From the NCBI GenBank assembly GCA_963810615.1, contig CAWEOA010000008.1, forward strand, positions 744,001 to 808,000: 64,000 nt of DNA, read 5' to 3'. The position numbers were made by a program, and so were the translations under genes. The stretch is from JARRQJ01 sp963810615 (GTDB lineage: Bacteria > Pseudomonadota > Gammaproteobacteria > DRLM01). This document shows, one piece after another, positions 16,780 through 29,418 of the stretch. The stretch's first letter is position 1; each line of letters starts with the position of its first letter. Under the pieces are notes generated by a model. It did not search any database and was not told the DNA's origin. It saw nothing but the letters and a program-made list of their open reading frames with translations.

Positions 16780-17976
16780 ATGGTTGTGGATGAAGCGCTC
16801 CGGCTCCTCGGCAGAGGGGTCGAGGAGATCCTCCTCGAGAACGAGCTAAAAGACAGGCTGACGTCCGGGCGGCCGCTGCGGATCAAGGCGGGGTTCGATC
16901 CCACGGCGCCGGACCTGCATCTCGGCCATACCGTGCTGCTGAATAGGTTGCGGCAGTTTCAGGATTTGGGGCACGAGGCCATCTTTCTAATCGGCGATTT
17001 CACCGGCATGATCGGCGATCCCACCGGCAAAAGCATAACGCGCCCACCCCTGACCCGCGATCAAGTGATTGAAAATGCGCGCACCTATGAGGCGCAGATC
17101 TATAAGATTCTCGACCCAAGCAAGACCTTGGTGATGTTCAACTCCAGTTGGATGCATGGGATGAATTCCGCCGAATTGGTTCAATTGGCGGCCAAGCATA
17201 CGGTGGCGCGCATGCTGGAGCGTGATGATTTCAGTAAACGCTATGCGGCGGGGCAGCCGATCGCTATCCATGAATTTCTGTACCCCCTGATCCAGGGGTA
17301 CGACTCCGTGGCCTTGCGCGCCGACGTGGAACTGGGCGGTACCGATCAGAAATTCAATATGTTGGTGGGGCGGGAGTTGCAAAAGCATTATGGCCAGCCT
17401 CCCCAGGTGGTGATGACCCTGCCCATATTGGAAGGATTGGACGGTGTGCAGAAGATGTCCAAGTCATTGGGAAATTACATAGGCATCCACGAGTCGCCCG
17501 ATGAGATGTTCGGCAAGATCATGTCGCTTTCCGACGAACTCATGTGGCGGTACTTTGCGCTTCTCAGTTTTGAGGCGGAATCCACCATCCTGGCGTGGCG
17601 ACGCGAGGTTGCCGAGGGGGCGAATCCCCGGGATATCAAGTTCCGCCTGGCTGGGGAGCTGGTGGCGCGCTTTCACGATCAAGCCGATGCCGCCAAGGCC
17701 CAGGAAAACTTCATCGCCCGTTTCCAGAAAGGCCAACTGCCCGAGGATATGCCCGAAAGAACGCTGCAGTCCGCCGCCGGGAGTCTGGCGATCTCCGTCG
17801 TCCTGAAGGAGGCGGATTTGACCAAAACCACCTCGGAGGCGCGTCGGATGTTGCAACAAGGTGCCGTTCGTCTGGATGGCGAGCGCGTGACCGACGTCGA
17901 TCTGGCGCTCGCCGCCGGAGCCAGTCATGTGGTTCAGGTAGGCAAGCGCCGCTTTGCCCGGATTACAATTGCCTGA
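16780..17976 (+). CDS. tyrS: Tyrosyl-tRNA synthetase
   Basis: Charges tRNA-Tyr in the cytoplasm. The 398-residue class I synthetase has the H-L-G-H signature near residue 45, G-D-F-T-G-M-I-G-D-P-T-G near 70 and K-M-S-K-S near 226, then an S4 RNA-binding domain over the last 60 residues. The combination of H-L-G-H and length fits the second TyrRS subgroup common in gammaproteobacteria. I use the ATG at 16780 rather than the adjacent GTG at 16777 because GGGAG lies 6 bp upstream. It directly precedes the rRNA operon, as in Pseudomonas. Confidence 0.96.
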   Translation: MVVDEALRLLGRGVEEILLENELKDRLTSGRPLRIKAGFDPTAPDLHLGHTVLLNRLRQFQDLGHEAIFLIGDFTGMIGDPTGKSITRPPLTRDQVIENARTYEAQIYKILDPSKTLVMFNSSWMHGMNSAELVQLAAKHTVARMLERDDFSKRYAAGQPIAIHEFLYPLIQGYDSVALRADVELGGTDQKFNMLVGRELQKHYGQPPQVVMTLPILEGLDGVQKMSKSLGNYIGIHESPDEMFGKIMSLSDELMWRYFALLSFEAESTILAWRREVAEGANPRDIKFRLAGELVARFHDQADAAKAQENFIARFQKGQLPEDMPERTLQSAAGSLAISVVLKEADLTKTTSEARRMLQQGAVRLDGERVTDVDLALAAGASHVVQVGKRRFARITIA

Positions 17977-18058
17977 GGGGCAAGCACCCAGGCCGCCCCT
18001 GATGAGGCGCTTGCCGGGTAGGCGCCGCAGCGACCGCGAACATCACCTAAAATAATGA

Positions 18059-18086
18059 TTGACGCCGCCCCAAAGGTGCGTATAAT
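18059..18086 (+). promoter_or_regulatory. Ribosomal RNA operon promoter P1
   Basis: TTGACG at 18059-18064 and TATAAT at 18081-18086 with a 16-bp spacer, followed by GC-rich bases typical of a stringently controlled discriminator. It is about 280 bp upstream of 16S. Confidence 0.75.
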
Positions 18087-18160
18087 TCGCGCCTTCCTTG
18101 AGGCACTAGGCGCCTGAAATTCCGGAAATTCGGGGTTGACTGGACTAGGCCAAACAGGAG

Positions 18161-18188
18161 TTGACGATTTAAATGAGGTAGGTATAAT
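18161..18188 (+). promoter_or_regulatory. Ribosomal RNA operon promoter P2
   Basis: The same layout as P1: TTGACG at 18161-18166, a 16-bp spacer, TATAAT at 18183-18188 and a GC-rich discriminator just downstream. It is about 180 bp before 16S. Confidence 0.8.
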
Positions 18189-18219
18189 GGCCGCCCTCAG
18201 TGAGGCCTAAGGCTTCACT

Positions 18220-18233
18220 CGCTCTTTAACAAT
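18220..18233 (+). promoter_or_regulatory. boxA antitermination site of the rRNA leader
   Basis: CGCTCTTTAACAAT closely matches the boxA consensus bound by NusB/NusE. It is positioned between P2 and 16S as in other rrn leaders. Confidence 0.8.
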
Positions 18234-18368
18234 CCAGAGAACCAGCAATTTGTGTGGGCGCTTGCGTAGGTGAAAACCTCGCAACAAACCCGTGGTACAA
18301 GTCCTTATGTAGTTTTAGGGTTTGTGCCACAAACAGGATTGGTTGCCCATAAAGCAACCGAATGTCAT

Positions 18369-19908
<1,540 letters not shown>

Positions 19909-19975
19909 GAGTAAAAGAGGGGATCTCTGCGTGAGCGTCCACAACAAATTGCTTGGTTCTCAGGGTGCCGGCCGC

Positions 19976-20052
<77 letters not shown>

Positions 20053-20089
20053 ATGTCAGTGGCGAGCGCGATGATTGCCACTGTTGCAA

Positions 20090-20165
20090 GGGGCCATAGC
20101 TCAGCTGGGAGAGCACCTGCTTTGCAAGCAGGGGGTCGGCGGTTCGATCCCGCCTGGCTCCACCA
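20090..20165 (+). tRNA. tRNA-Ala (UGC)
   Basis: A 76-nt cloverleaf following tRNA-Ile. The acceptor GGGGCCA pairs with TGGCTCC, CCA is encoded, and the anticodon TGC lies at 20123-20125. Confidence 0.97.
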
Positions 20166-20262
20166 TATTGGTGGACGCCGTGCACTGCGCGAAAGGTCAA
20201 TCATAAGTATCTCCGATGGGATGCTTAGGTTTGGTTTTTTTGGAAAGAGCCTGTCTCTTTCC

Positions 20263-20275
20263 TGCTCTTTAACAA
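20263..20275 (+). promoter_or_regulatory. Second boxA site, in the 16S-23S spacer
   Basis: TGCTCTTTAACAA, the canonical boxA of proteobacterial rrn spacers, about 105 bp before 23S. Confidence 0.8.
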
Positions 20276-20380
20276 TTCGGAAGCTGTAAAGGCGCAAGAA
20301 TGAGTCACGAAAGTGATTTATTCTAATGGTATGTTGCATTTGAAATTACCCATAATACTCCAGAATGTTTGGGGTTATAT

Positions 20381-23287
<2,907 letters not shown>

Positions 23288-23406
23288 TATAACACCCAAG
23301 CAGTTTGGGTATGGTAAGTCAAAGCAACAACCATACGTCTTTACAGTTTTCCGAATTAAGTTGTTGGCTGCAGGCCGAGTGCCGAATGCCGACTGCTTTA
23401 ACAGTT

Positions 23407-23525
23407 TGCCTGGCGGCCATAGCGAGCGGGAACCACCCGATCCCATCTCGAACTCGGAAGTGAAAATGCTCAGCGCCGATGATAGTGTGGGAGATCCCAT
23501 GCGAAAGTAGGACACTGCCAGGCTT
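23407..23525 (+). rRNA. rrf: 5S ribosomal RNA
   Basis: About 118 nt, from TGCCTGGCGG to the complementary CTGCCAGGC, with CGAACTCGGAAGTGAAA in the middle. End positions are approximate. Confidence 0.95.
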
Positions 23526-23535
23526 CTAAACCCTA

Positions 23536-23566
23536 CCCCCGCGGCGCAAGCTGCGGGGGTTTTTTT
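23536..23566 (+). terminator. Ribosomal RNA operon terminator T1
   Basis: A 10-bp GC-rich stem capped by a GCAA tetraloop (CCCCCGC against GCGGGGG at the base), followed by seven T. Confidence 0.9.
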
Positions 23567-23639
23567 CCAGCTGTAATATCGCAAATCGCCGTACCCCGAA
23601 GTAACCGGGGGAAGGACAAGCAAATCTTCTAACCTCCTG

Positions 23640-23672
23640 CCCCGCGGCGCAAGTTGCGGGGATTTCTTTTTT
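23640..23672 (+). terminator. Ribosomal RNA operon terminator T2, near-copy of T1
   Basis: A second stem with the same GCGGCGCAAGTTGC core and GCAA loop, followed by a T-rich tract. The sequence just before each hairpin is also similar (TTCTAA), so the pair probably arose by duplication. Confidence 0.8.
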
Positions 23673-23776
23673 CGCCTGCTACGTCATCACTGCAAGGCGA
23701 TGCCGCTCCGTTTTTGTCTTTAACGCCTCTGTTAAATCCGGCACAATGACGTTCAAGAATAAAACGACCGGAAACC

Positions 23777-24478
23777 ATGTCGTCCATAACGTCTAATAAC
23801 CGCCACATCACAATTATTCTAGCCTTGTCACTGGGCGTGCTTCTTTCGATCAGCGCCGCCAGTGCCGGACCGGCGGTGGTTTCGCCGCCGCGCGATGAGC
23901 TGGCCATGATCATTGCCGCATCGACCGGGAATCTGGATGCTGTCAAGGGATTGGTAAGCAAGGGCATGGATCTGGATCACAGTGACTTCACCGGTAACAC
24001 CCCATTGATATATGCGGCGCGCTACGCCCGCGTCACGCTGGTGGAATATCTGCTGCGCCACGGTGCTGACGTGAATGCCTACACTCACTGGGGTACCACC
24101 GCGTTGATAGAGGCCGTACGTAAGGGCAGTTTCCCGGTCGTCCAGGATCTGCTGGATGCCGGCGCCGATGTCGATCAACTCAACAATAAACATGAATCCG
24201 CATTATTCGACGCTGTGAAGTACCGGCGTTTGTGGGCGGTAAATATGCTGCTGTACCGCAATGCACAGACCGATATCAAGAATACCCTCGGCTACACCCC
24301 GCTGGCGTATGCTCGCGAAGAGCATCAAGCGCGAATTGTGGCGGCCCTGCAACAGCAAAACGTCGCTGACCGCCTCGCGGTGCGTGAGGATATGCCGAGT
24401 CTAAACGGGGTGGCGGACGACTCACGCACCAGTCATGCCGTGGCACGGCACGTTTCCTCCATTTCTGTGTTGCGCTAA
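23777..24478 (+). CDS. Exported ankyrin-repeat protein
   Basis: A 233-residue protein with a signal peptide near residues 10-30, ending in A-S-A. About four ankyrin repeats follow: G-N-L-D-A-V-K-G-L-V near 51, G-N-T-P-L-I-Y-A-A-R near 73, G-T-T-A-L-I-E-A-V-R near 106 and a divergent repeat with L-G-Y-T-P-L-A-Y-A near 171. Ankyrin proteins bind other proteins, here presumably in the periplasm. The partner is unknown, and neighbouring genes give no clear hint. The C-terminal 40 residues show no recognisable motif. Confidence 0.85.
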   Translation: MSSITSNNRHITIILALSLGVLLSISAASAGPAVVSPPRDELAMIIAASTGNLDAVKGLVSKGMDLDHSDFTGNTPLIYAARYARVTLVEYLLRHGADVNAYTHWGTTALIEAVRKGSFPVVQDLLDAGADVDQLNNKHESALFDAVKYRRLWAVNMLLYRNAQTDIKNTLGYTPLAYAREEHQARIVAALQQQNVADRLAVREDMPSLNGVADDSRTSHAVARHVSSISVLR

Positions 24479-24564
24479 GTCGCCGCATAGCTGGCGTTCC
24501 GCTGACAAGATCGGCGTATAATAGCGATTGTCTTGGTTATGCACTCTTTGCCGGAGGTATGAGA

Positions 24565-25014
24565 ATGACAGCGACGGCTTACCAGCACCTGTTGGCGGCG
24601 GTGGATTTTTCTTCCGGCAGCGAGGCAATGCTGCAGCGCACCATGGATCTGGTTAATCGCTACGCCGCCCGCTTGAGCGTGATTCACGTCGTTGAGTACC
24701 TGCCGGTTGCACTGGACGCGGAGCTGATGTTGCCACCGCTAGCCGGCGTCGAAGAGCAACTCATGGACAACGCTCGCAAACGCCTGGAGCAGTTGACCCA
24801 CAGTCTCGGCGCGGACCAGGCAAGCCATTATGTGGAACTGGGATCGACCAAGCTGGAAATACTACGGGTGGCCGAGGCTCAGGGTGTGGATCTGATCGTG
24901 GTGGGTAGTCACGGTCGCCACGGTTTGGCGCGGATGTTGGGATCGACCGCCAGCGCGGTGCTGCAGGGGGCGCACTGTGATGTGTTGGCGGTGAGGGCCA
25001 CGGGTCAGGCGTGA
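24565..25014 (+). CDS. Universal stress protein (UspA family)
   Basis: A 149-residue cytoplasmic protein of the Usp fold. It starts with L-L-A-A-V-D-F-S and ends with the nucleotide-binding signature G-S-H-G-R-H-G-L-A-R-M-L-G-S-T-A-S, then a V-L-A-V-R strand. ATP binding is therefore likely. The ATG at 24565 is preferred over that at 24559 because GGAGG at 24553-24557 would be only 1 bp from the earlier codon. A -10-like TATAAT lies at 24517-24522. The stop overlaps the ampD GTG by 4 bp, so it may head the ampD operon. Confidence 0.9.
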   Translation: MTATAYQHLLAAVDFSSGSEAMLQRTMDLVNRYAARLSVIHVVEYLPVALDAELMLPPLAGVEEQLMDNARKRLEQLTHSLGADQASHYVELGSTKLEILRVAEAQGVDLIVVGSHGRHGLARMLGSTASAVLQGAHCDVLAVRATGQA

Positions 25015-25571
25015 CGGACTTTTCCATCAGCGAGGGTTGGTTGTCAGCGGCGCGGCGCGTGACGTCACCGAACTGTGATGAGCGGCCGGAAAGCTGCGCC
25101 GCCGAGCTGTTAGTCATCCACGGCATCAGTCTGCCGCCGGGAGAATTCGGCGGCCCGTGGATCGATGCCCTGTTCAGCAATGCCCTGGATGCCGATGCCC
25201 ATCCCTACTTTGGCGAGATCCAGGACTTGGAAGTTTCGGCCCACGTCTTGATTCGCCGCGATGGAGAAATAGTGCAATATGTGCCTTTTGATCGCCGTGC
25301 CTGGCACGCCGGACAGTCCTGTTTCGAGGGGCGCGAGCGTTGCAATGATTTTTCCATCGGCATCGAGCTGGAAGGCAGCGATGACCAGCCTTACGAGGAG
25401 GTGCAATACCGGGTTCTGGCGGAAATATGCAGGGCCTTGTTGCGCGCCTATCCGACGCTGAATCCGCAGCGCATCGTCGGGCATTGCGACATCGCGCCCG
25501 GACGCAAGACCGACCCGGGTCCGTATTTTGAATGGCGGCGCCTGCGCGCCTTAATGATGGACCCCCCTTGA
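25011..25571 (+). CDS. ampD: 1,6-anhydro-N-acetylmuramyl-L-alanine amidase AmpD
   Basis: Zinc amidase that removes the peptide from anhydro-muropeptides in the cytoplasm during wall recycling, which keeps AmpR-type beta-lactamase induction low. The 186-residue length is normal. The zinc ligands are in V-I-H-G-I-S near residue 36 and in G-H-C-D-I-A-P-G-R-K-T-D-P-G near 155-168. H-A-G-Q-S near 100 and I-G-I-E-L-E-G near 117 are also typical. The GTG start overlaps the upstream usp stop. ampE follows, as in enterobacteria and pseudomonads. No ampR or ampC is in the window. Confidence 0.95.
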   Translation: MTDFSISEGWLSAARRVTSPNCDERPESCAAELLVIHGISLPPGEFGGPWIDALFSNALDADAHPYFGEIQDLEVSAHVLIRRDGEIVQYVPFDRRAWHAGQSCFEGRERCNDFSIGIELEGSDDQPYEEVQYRVLAEICRALLRAYPTLNPQRIVGHCDIAPGRKTDPGPYFEWRRLRALMMDPP

Positions 25572-25602
25572 TTTTTTCCAAACAAACGTAAAACTAGACC
25601 CC

Positions 25603-26490
25603 ATGACATTGCTGGTAATCGTACTTTCTTTATTTATTGAGCGGGTGTGGACCGCCCTGGCAGATCTGCGTTCCTTCACCTGGTTTGAACGGCTGGTCGA
25701 CCGCCTTGCCGGCAACGGCGCGGCCCGCTCGTCGTCGGGCGTCTTCGTCATGCTGGCGGTAATGGCGCTGCCCCTGTTCGTCGTGGCGGTTGCGCATGTC
25801 CTGCTCGTCAAGATTTTCGCCGTGCTCGGCCTCATCTTTGCGGTGCTGGTAGTATTGTTTTGTTTGGGGCCACGCGATCTAGATGCGGACGTCCACCATT
25901 TTCTAAACGCATGGGAACAGGGCGACGAAGACAAGGCGCAGCGTTATGCGCGTCGGATTTACGGAGAGACGGCCGAACCGGTTGAGATGAGGGCGTTGGG
26001 CCGGCCGGTAGTCGAAGGTATCGTGGTCGCCGCCCATGAGCGCTGGTTCGGTGTGATTTTCTGGTTCGTCATCCTGGGGCCCTTGGGGGCCTTGTGGTAT
26101 CGGCTTGCCTGCGTGTTGCGCGACAAATGCCTGCGCCAGGGCGAAGAGGATGCCTTCAAGGATGCGGTGCTCCTGATGCATCACATCCTCGCCTGGATCC
26201 CGGTGCGCCTCACGCTCTTGAGTTATGCGTTGACCGGCAACTTTGGGGATACGCTAGAGGCCTTGCGCAAGGAAGACTATGGTTGGAAGAGCGATTGGCT
26301 GGTTAACAACCATCTGTTGTTGATTTGCGGCGGCTTGGGAGCCTTGCAATTGGAACAGGAATTGGCGGCGGATGAGACCCGGGTGGTTGGCGCCAGCTAC
26401 GTGCGCGCAGCCCTGGGACTGGTGTTGCGAACCCTGGTGCTCACTATCGCGCTCATCGCTGTGCTTACCCTGGGTACCTGGGTATCGTAG
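25603..26490 (+). CDS. ampE: AmpE-family membrane protein
   Basis: A 295-residue inner-membrane protein with about four hydrophobic segments (near 1-12, 50-90, 145-165 and 265-293). The family follows ampD and is thought to act as a membrane signal component in beta-lactamase regulation, with the mechanism poorly defined. Recognition rests on the N-terminal block I-E-R-V-W near residue 10, the central H-H-I-L-A-W-I-P-V-R-L near 195 and synteny. Its TAG stop shares one base with the GTG of the next gene. Confidence 0.9.
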   Translation: MTLLVIVLSLFIERVWTALADLRSFTWFERLVDRLAGNGAARSSSGVFVMLAVMALPLFVVAVAHVLLVKIFAVLGLIFAVLVVLFCLGPRDLDADVHHFLNAWEQGDEDKAQRYARRIYGETAEPVEMRALGRPVVEGIVVAAHERWFGVIFWFVILGPLGALWYRLACVLRDKCLRQGEEDAFKDAVLLMHHILAWIPVRLTLLSYALTGNFGDTLEALRKEDYGWKSDWLVNNHLLLICGGLGALQLEQELAADETRVVGASYVRAALGLVLRTLVLTIALIAVLTLGTWVS

Positions 26491-27113
26491 TGAGTGAGAG
26501 CGGCGCTCTTGACACTCGTGTCGTTACCACTGTGGACCTGCTGCGCCACGGCGAACCTCAGGGCGGCCGCCGCTTCCGTGGCCAAACCGACGATCCCCTC
26601 AGCGAACTGGGTTGGCGGCAGATGTGGGCAGCGGTGGGCGATGCCGCTCCCTGGCAGCAGGTGGTCTCTTCGCCCTTGCAGCGTTGCAGCGCCTTTGCCC
26701 GCGAGTTGGCGGACAAGCGCCGGCTGCCCTGCAGCCTCGAACCCGGATTTAAAGAGATCCGCTTCGGTGCCTGGGAAGGCTTTACGCCCGAAGAGATACA
26801 GCAGCGCGATGACGAGCATTACCGGCGTTATCGCCATGATCCTGAAGACTTCATGCCCGCCGGTGCCGAATCCATGGCGGAGTTCGTGGCGCGGGTGGCG
26901 CAGACCTGGGAAGCCCTGCTCAATACTCAGCAAGGTCGGCACGTATTGCTGGTCTGTCATGCTGGCATAATCCGTGCCGTGCTGGGTCTGACGCTGGGCA
27001 TCACGCCCAAGAATTTATTCCGCATTCAGATTGACTATGCCTCGCTGTCCCGCCTCAAGACCGTCGCCGGACAAGCGCCTACACTGGTGTTTCACGGCGG
27101 CAAACTGCCATGA
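26490..27113 (+). CDS. Histidine phosphatase, alpha-ribazole phosphatase (CobC)-like
   Basis: A 207-residue enzyme of the phosphoglycerate-mutase-like superfamily. The catalytic L-L-R-H-G motif is at H20 and the second histidine is in L-V-C-H-A-G near 152. F-R-G-Q-T-D-D-P-L-S-E-L-G-W near 29 is characteristic of CobC, which dephosphorylates alpha-ribazole phosphate in the last steps of cobalamin assembly or salvage. The next gene encodes a BtuF-like B12-binding protein, overlapping by 4 bp, which supports a corrinoid role. The start is a GTG overlapping the ampE stop. Confidence 0.8.
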   Translation: MSESGALDTRVVTTVDLLRHGEPQGGRRFRGQTDDPLSELGWRQMWAAVGDAAPWQQVVSSPLQRCSAFARELADKRRLPCSLEPGFKEIRFGAWEGFTPEEIQQRDDEHYRRYRHDPEDFMPAGAESMAEFVARVAQTWEALLNTQQGRHVLLVCHAGIIRAVLGLTLGITPKNLFRIQIDYASLSRLKTVAGQAPTLVFHGGKLP

Positions 27114-27994
27114 CGCGCCTACTGATGCTTGTGCTGCTGCTGGTGCAGATTGCCGCCGTGCACGCCGAGATCGCGCTCGCGGATGACCGCGGCTGGGAGC
27201 TGGTATTGCAGGGGCCGGCGCAGCGCATCGTCAGCCTCGCTCCGAACCTGACCGAATTGCTGTTTGCCGCCGGGGCAGGGGCGAGGCTGGTAGGGACGGT
27301 GGCCTACAGCGATTTTCCCGCACCGGCCCGCCGGGTGGTACGGGTAGGTGACAGCAGTGCCATCGATGTCGAGCGGGTGATGGCGCTCAAACCCGACGTG
27401 GTGCTGGCCTGGCGCAGCGGCAATCCCCCGGGAACCATAACCAAACTCGAGCAGCTCGGCCTGCGGGTATTCGTGACAGAGCCGGGGACACTGGGAGCGA
27501 TTGCCGATGAAATCGTGGCCTTCGGTCGTATAGCAGGTACGGAGGACGTGGCCGGAAAGACGGCGATGCAATTCCGCCGGGACATTGCCGCGCTGCGTCA
27601 TGACTACCAGGGACGCCGAAAGGTGTCGGTGTTTTATCAGGTATGGCATGAACCCTTGATGACGGTGAACGGTAAGCAGGTGATCAGCACGGTGATCGAT
27701 TTGTGCCGCGGGCGAAATATCTTTGCCGGCTTGCCCGCCCTGGTACCCAGGGTGTCTCTGGAGGCGGTGTTGGCGGCGAATCCCGAGGCCATTGTCACCG
27801 CCTCCGATCGGTCCGCCGCCGAGGCCTTGGCCAATTGGTCGAATTGGCAGCAACTGCGCGCGGTGCGTGACGGCAATCTGGTGGTGATTCCATCCGATGA
27901 CATCAGTCGCCCCACGCCGCGCCTGCTCAAGGGTGCACGCCGTTTGTGTGCGCAATTGGATCGCATTCGCCGTGCGGATGATGGAAGGCCGTGA
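27110..27994 (+). CDS. Periplasmic cobalamin-binding protein (BtuF-like)
   Basis: A 294-residue exported solute-binding protein. The signal peptide covers residues 1-19, ending V-H-A. The two-lobed BtuF fold is recognised from R-I-V-S-L-A-P-N-L-T-E-L-L-F-A-A-G near 39 and from I-D-V-E-R-V-M-A-L-K-P-D-V-V near 85-98. It would hand B12 to a BtuCD permease, but no btuC or btuD lies in this window. It overlaps the CobC-like gene by 4 bp. A heme or siderophore ligand is possible for this fold, but the CobC neighbour and the btuB operon at 35 kb favour cobalamin. Confidence 0.82.
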   Translation: MTRLLMLVLLLVQIAAVHAEIALADDRGWELVLQGPAQRIVSLAPNLTELLFAAGAGARLVGTVAYSDFPAPARRVVRVGDSSAIDVERVMALKPDVVLAWRSGNPPGTITKLEQLGLRVFVTEPGTLGAIADEIVAFGRIAGTEDVAGKTAMQFRRDIAALRHDYQGRRKVSVFYQVWHEPLMTVNGKQVISTVIDLCRGRNIFAGLPALVPRVSLEAVLAANPEAIVTASDRSAAEALANWSNWQQLRAVRDGNLVVIPSDDISRPTPRLLKGARRLCAQLDRIRRADDGRP

Positions 27995-27996
27995 AC

Positions 27997-28890
27997 ATGC
28001 GCATCGGTATTGATGTGGGCGGTACCAAAATCGAAGGCATCGCCCTCGATGATAACGGCCGCGAGTTGCTGCGCTACCGGGTGCCGACACCGGTAGGCGA
28101 TTATCAAGGTACTCTCGCCGCAGTGGCGGGTCTGGTGCAGGACATCGAAAATCACACCGGCCAACGCGGCAGTGTGGGTGTAGGCACCCCCGGCGCGATT
28201 TCGCGCGCGACGGGTCGGATCAAGAATTCCAATTCGCAGTGCCTGATCGGCAAACCGCTGCGGGAGGATCTGGCGGCATTACTTAGCCGGGAGCTGCGAG
28301 TGGCCAATGATGCCAATTGTTTCGCCCTGTCGGAGGCCGTTGACGGTGCGGCGGTCGGTGCGGAGGTGGTGTTCGGAGTGATCATCGGTACCGGTACTGG
28401 CGGCGGGGTAGTGGTGCGCGGTCGCGTGCTGGAGGGGGTTAACGGCATCGCCGGGGAATGGGGGCACAATCCCTTGCCCTGGCCGCGCGATGCGGAACAC
28501 CCCGGACCGCAGTGCTACTGCGGTAAGCACGGTTGTATCGAGGCTTTTTTATCCGGACCGGGTATGGCCCGCGATCATGCCAACACAAGCGGGCAAACCT
28601 TAAGCGCCATGGAGATCGTACAGGCTGTAGAGCGCGGAGATCCGGCGTGTATCGCCACCCTGGAACGTTATGAAGACCGCTTGGCGCGCGGTCTGGCCGG
28701 CGTCATCAATGTCATCGATCCGGATGTGATCGTGCTGGGTGGCGGGCTGTCCAATATTGCACGGCTGTATTCCAGCGTGACGCGGCTGTGGGGCAGCTAT
28801 GTATTTTCCGATCGCGTCGACACCCGCCTGGTATCCGCCCAATACGGTGATGCCAGCGGTGTACGCGGCGCTGCGTGGCTGTGGGATTGA
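27997..28890 (+). CDS. ROK-family sugar kinase (fructokinase/Mak-like)
   Basis: A 297-residue cytoplasmic sugar kinase. It opens with the phosphate loop I-G-I-D-V-G-G-T-K-I-E-G, has N-D-A-N-C-F near 105 and the G-T-G-T-G-G-G-V near 130. It also has the ROK zinc motif C-Y-C-G-K-H-G-C-I-E near 174-183. The sequence most resembles E. coli Mak (fructokinase), but ROK enzymes vary in sugar and an N-acetylglucosamine or other hexose substrate is possible. The ATG at 27997 has a GGAAGG ribosome site 8 bp upstream and is preferred over GTG 27991, where that site would be only 2 bp away. Confidence 0.85.
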   Translation: MRIGIDVGGTKIEGIALDDNGRELLRYRVPTPVGDYQGTLAAVAGLVQDIENHTGQRGSVGVGTPGAISRATGRIKNSNSQCLIGKPLREDLAALLSRELRVANDANCFALSEAVDGAAVGAEVVFGVIIGTGTGGGVVVRGRVLEGVNGIAGEWGHNPLPWPRDAEHPGPQCYCGKHGCIEAFLSGPGMARDHANTSGQTLSAMEIVQAVERGDPACIATLERYEDRLARGLAGVINVIDPDVIVLGGGLSNIARLYSSVTRLWGSYVFSDRVDTRLVSAQYGDASGVRGAAWLWD

Positions 28891-28895
28891 TATCT

Positions 28896-29276
28896 ATGCA
28901 CCGGGACCTGCGCTGGTTCAAGCTGTGGTCGGCCATCGGCTGGTTGCTGATCGCGACGGTGATTTATATGTCGCTTACGCCACATCCCATCGAAATCGAT
29001 ATGAATCAGGGTGACAAGATCGGTCATGCGCTTGCCTATTTTGCGATGATGAGCTGGTTCGCGCAGCTCTATCAACGCCATTTCCATGTGTGGTGGGGGC
29101 TGGGGTTCATCGCCTTGGGCATTGCCCTGGAATACCTGCAGGGCTGGAGCGGGTATCGCGACTTCGAGTACCTCGACATGGTGGCCGACGCCGGCGGCGT
29201 CACGGCGGGCTGGCTACTGGGTGGCACGGCGTTCGCGCATCTGCTGAGAGGCCTTGAGCAACGCATCGAGGTCTGA
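28896..29276 (+). CDS. VanZ-family small membrane protein
   Basis: A 126-residue protein with three or four membrane segments and the VanZ signature: D-K-I-G-H-A-L-A-Y-F-A near 39-49 and a Y-L-D-M-V-A-D-A-G-G-V near 86-96. VanZ proteins are linked to glycopeptide tolerance in some bacteria but have no established biochemical role in gammaproteobacteria. It begins 5 bp after the ROK kinase and ends the operon. No good ribosome site precedes the ATG. A GTG at 28875 inside the previous gene is an alternative start. Confidence 0.8.
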   Translation: MHRDLRWFKLWSAIGWLLIATVIYMSLTPHPIEIDMNQGDKIGHALAYFAMMSWFAQLYQRHFHVWWGLGFIALGIALEYLQGWSGYRDFEYLDMVADAGGVTAGWLLGGTAFAHLLRGLEQRIEV

Positions 29277-29418
29277 CAGTTTGCTGATAAGACCTCCCCT
29301 TCCGGGAGAGGGCGAGGAGATCAATGGGGGAAGGTATTACTCTTCCCATGCTCATTGCTACGCATACGGCGTCGAGTTCACTGAGAAAGAATGGACCTTT
29401 CAGCTTTAAGCAGGCGGC

